Positions 59,212 to 62,000 of a stretch of 62,000 nucleotides of DNA are shown here, piece by piece. The position numbers and the translations under genes were made by a program. The stretch is from the NCBI RefSeq assembly GCF_008831285.2, contig NC_037468.1:40001-102000 (forward strand), written 5' to 3'. Each line of letters starts with the position of its first letter. Position 1 is the first letter of the stretch. The notes under the pieces were generated by a model. That model was given only the letters and a program-made list of their open reading frames with translations. It ran no database searches and had not been told where the DNA came from. The DNA comes from Nymphaea colorata (Eukaryota; Streptophyta; Magnoliopsida; Nymphaeales; Nymphaeaceae).

Positions 59212-60273
59212 AGCGCCCGCGCCCGCCCGGCCACCACCTAATAGCCGCCCGCCCAAAAAGCAAAAGAAGACGCGCGTCTTCATCTTTTTTCCTTTCTGGT
59301 TGAGGTCCGTCTCTGGGTTTTGTATGGATCTGAGATCCGGAAATTCCTGTAGGAACGGCCGAATCAATGACGGCATCGATCAATGTCCGAAGGCCTCACT
59401 CGATGAAGGCTCTATCCGCTTCTTCTTTTTTTTTCCTATTCGTTTGAAGGTCAGTCGACCTTGAAGGCCTTTAAGGGACGACTTGGCATCGATTCATTAG
59501 GCAGGTCATGGATTGAGGAAGAGGCGGTAATGAGTCTCTCTTTGTTAGTAGTCTTTTTGAGAGGTACCGTTAGGCTGATCTCGACCTGGATATGTCTTGT
59601 CTCTTTGGCCCCTGAGTCCAAATTTGTCAATCTCCGTTTTCATTAGTGAAACTGGCAAAAGGGAGGAAGTTCAGGCCGAAGCGTGACTCGATCAGTCAAA
59701 GGAGCGTATGGCCCCTCGAGCAAGGGGGTACGAGCGTCATTCTCGAGCGTCACGGATACGAGCGGCAGTACTGAATCGATCAAATAGGACGAGCGCCTGA
59801 ATGAGCTTCTGAGTCGAGCATCAAGGCCGATACGAGTGCTTGACAGAATCGAGCATGAAGTAGGAGCTCCTGAATCAGTAGGAGCTCGAGTCAAGGGTAC
59901 CCTCGAGCAGGGTACGAGCGTAGTACTTGATCCTTGGATCGTGAAAAGTGTACGTCATCCGATCACTCGAGCACTGGACGATACGAACACGAGATGGAAA
60001 GCGAGCGTATGGACATGGAAGCGAGTGCATAGGCAGAAGCGAGCGTATGGACAGGTCATCGATAACATAGCCTTGAGCGAGCTGTCTTGCTTGCCGGCTT
60101 GATTGAGAATCTTTCGCTTATCAGTATACCTGATAAGCTCACATTGGCTTGTAGCCTTTCTGTTGAGAACCCGTCAAGCACGGAATTGGTCATTCGTTGA
60201 GTAGTGGTGGCATTCACCCCAGCCGGAAAAGTGCTTTTAGGTTCTTAGTAGCAGCCGGCGACCTTTTCTTCTT

Positions 60274-62000
<1,727 letters not shown>

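Larger units (their letters stand above)
56261..60273. other. Long spacer upstream of the cox1 3' end
   Basis: No recognised gene. 56290-56380 holds border words (CTACGCTTTGCGAGTGCG). Frames of 60-107 codons on both strands lack known motifs. 57823-58027 has a diverged duplication around AGGTTCCTATCCCACAT (57871 and 57978). 59690-60060 is rich in CGAGCGT/GAGCGTATGG words repeated irregularly. Confidence 0.5.

Overview
This window is plant mitochondrial DNA. It carries cox1, nad4L, nad6, five-exon nad7 with four group II introns, the last two exons of the trans-spliced nad5, and a mitochondrial trnE-UUC. The reading frames keep many unedited Ser/Pro/Arg codons where the conserved protein has Leu/Phe/Trp/Cys, and nad4L and cox1 have ACG start codons. 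This implies heavy C-to-U RNA editing. A piece of plastid 16S rDNA and decayed nuclear-type retroelements (Ty3/gypsy, LINE) complete the picture of an angiosperm mitochondrial chromosome. An early-diverging angiosperm such as a water lily would fit (unusually repetitive mtDNA, much editing, intronless cox1), but the species is an inference.

Layout: 1-2.9 kb is unrecognised spacer. 2.9-5.1 kb is the first repeat array. 5.1-8.9 kb is a retroelement graveyard, followed by spacer. 10.6-17.75 kb is the second array. 18.4-20.2 kb holds nad5 exons 5 and 4 on the minus strand, with the 3' half of the trans-spliced intron. 22.25-28.95 kb is a compound repeat element. 29.43 kb is trnE. 31.56-39.07 kb is nad7, whose intron 4 is swollen by a 1.4-kb repeat array. 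39.61-39.96 kb is plastid rrn16. 41.3-42.8 kb holds nad4L and nad6. 43.86-51.82 kb is a second compound repeat element. 53.75 kb has a second LINE scrap. 54.57-56.26 kb is the last array. 56.3-60.2 kb is spacer. 60.27-61.86 kb is cox1 on the minus strand.

About 25 kb (roughly 40 percent) consists of one repeat superfamily. It is built from short modules, several of them palindromic (TCAAGACTGTCTTGA, CAATTGCAATTG, GGTCAGGACTGACC), with 28-bp tandem runs. Two large clusters (22247-28945 and 43856-51822) share one architecture: a terminus starting GCGAGTGCTT, a minus-oriented array, a shared central core, a plus-oriented array, and an inverted terminus ending near AAGCACTCGC. A 235-bp mini-version lies at 54568-54802. 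This looks like a repeat element with defined ends and is the main candidate for something undescribed.

The protein genes all serve the respiratory chain: NAD4L, NAD5, NAD6 and NAD7 in complex I, and COX1 in complex IV. No operon-like arrangement is evident apart from nad4L and nad6 lying 440 bp apart on the same strand.
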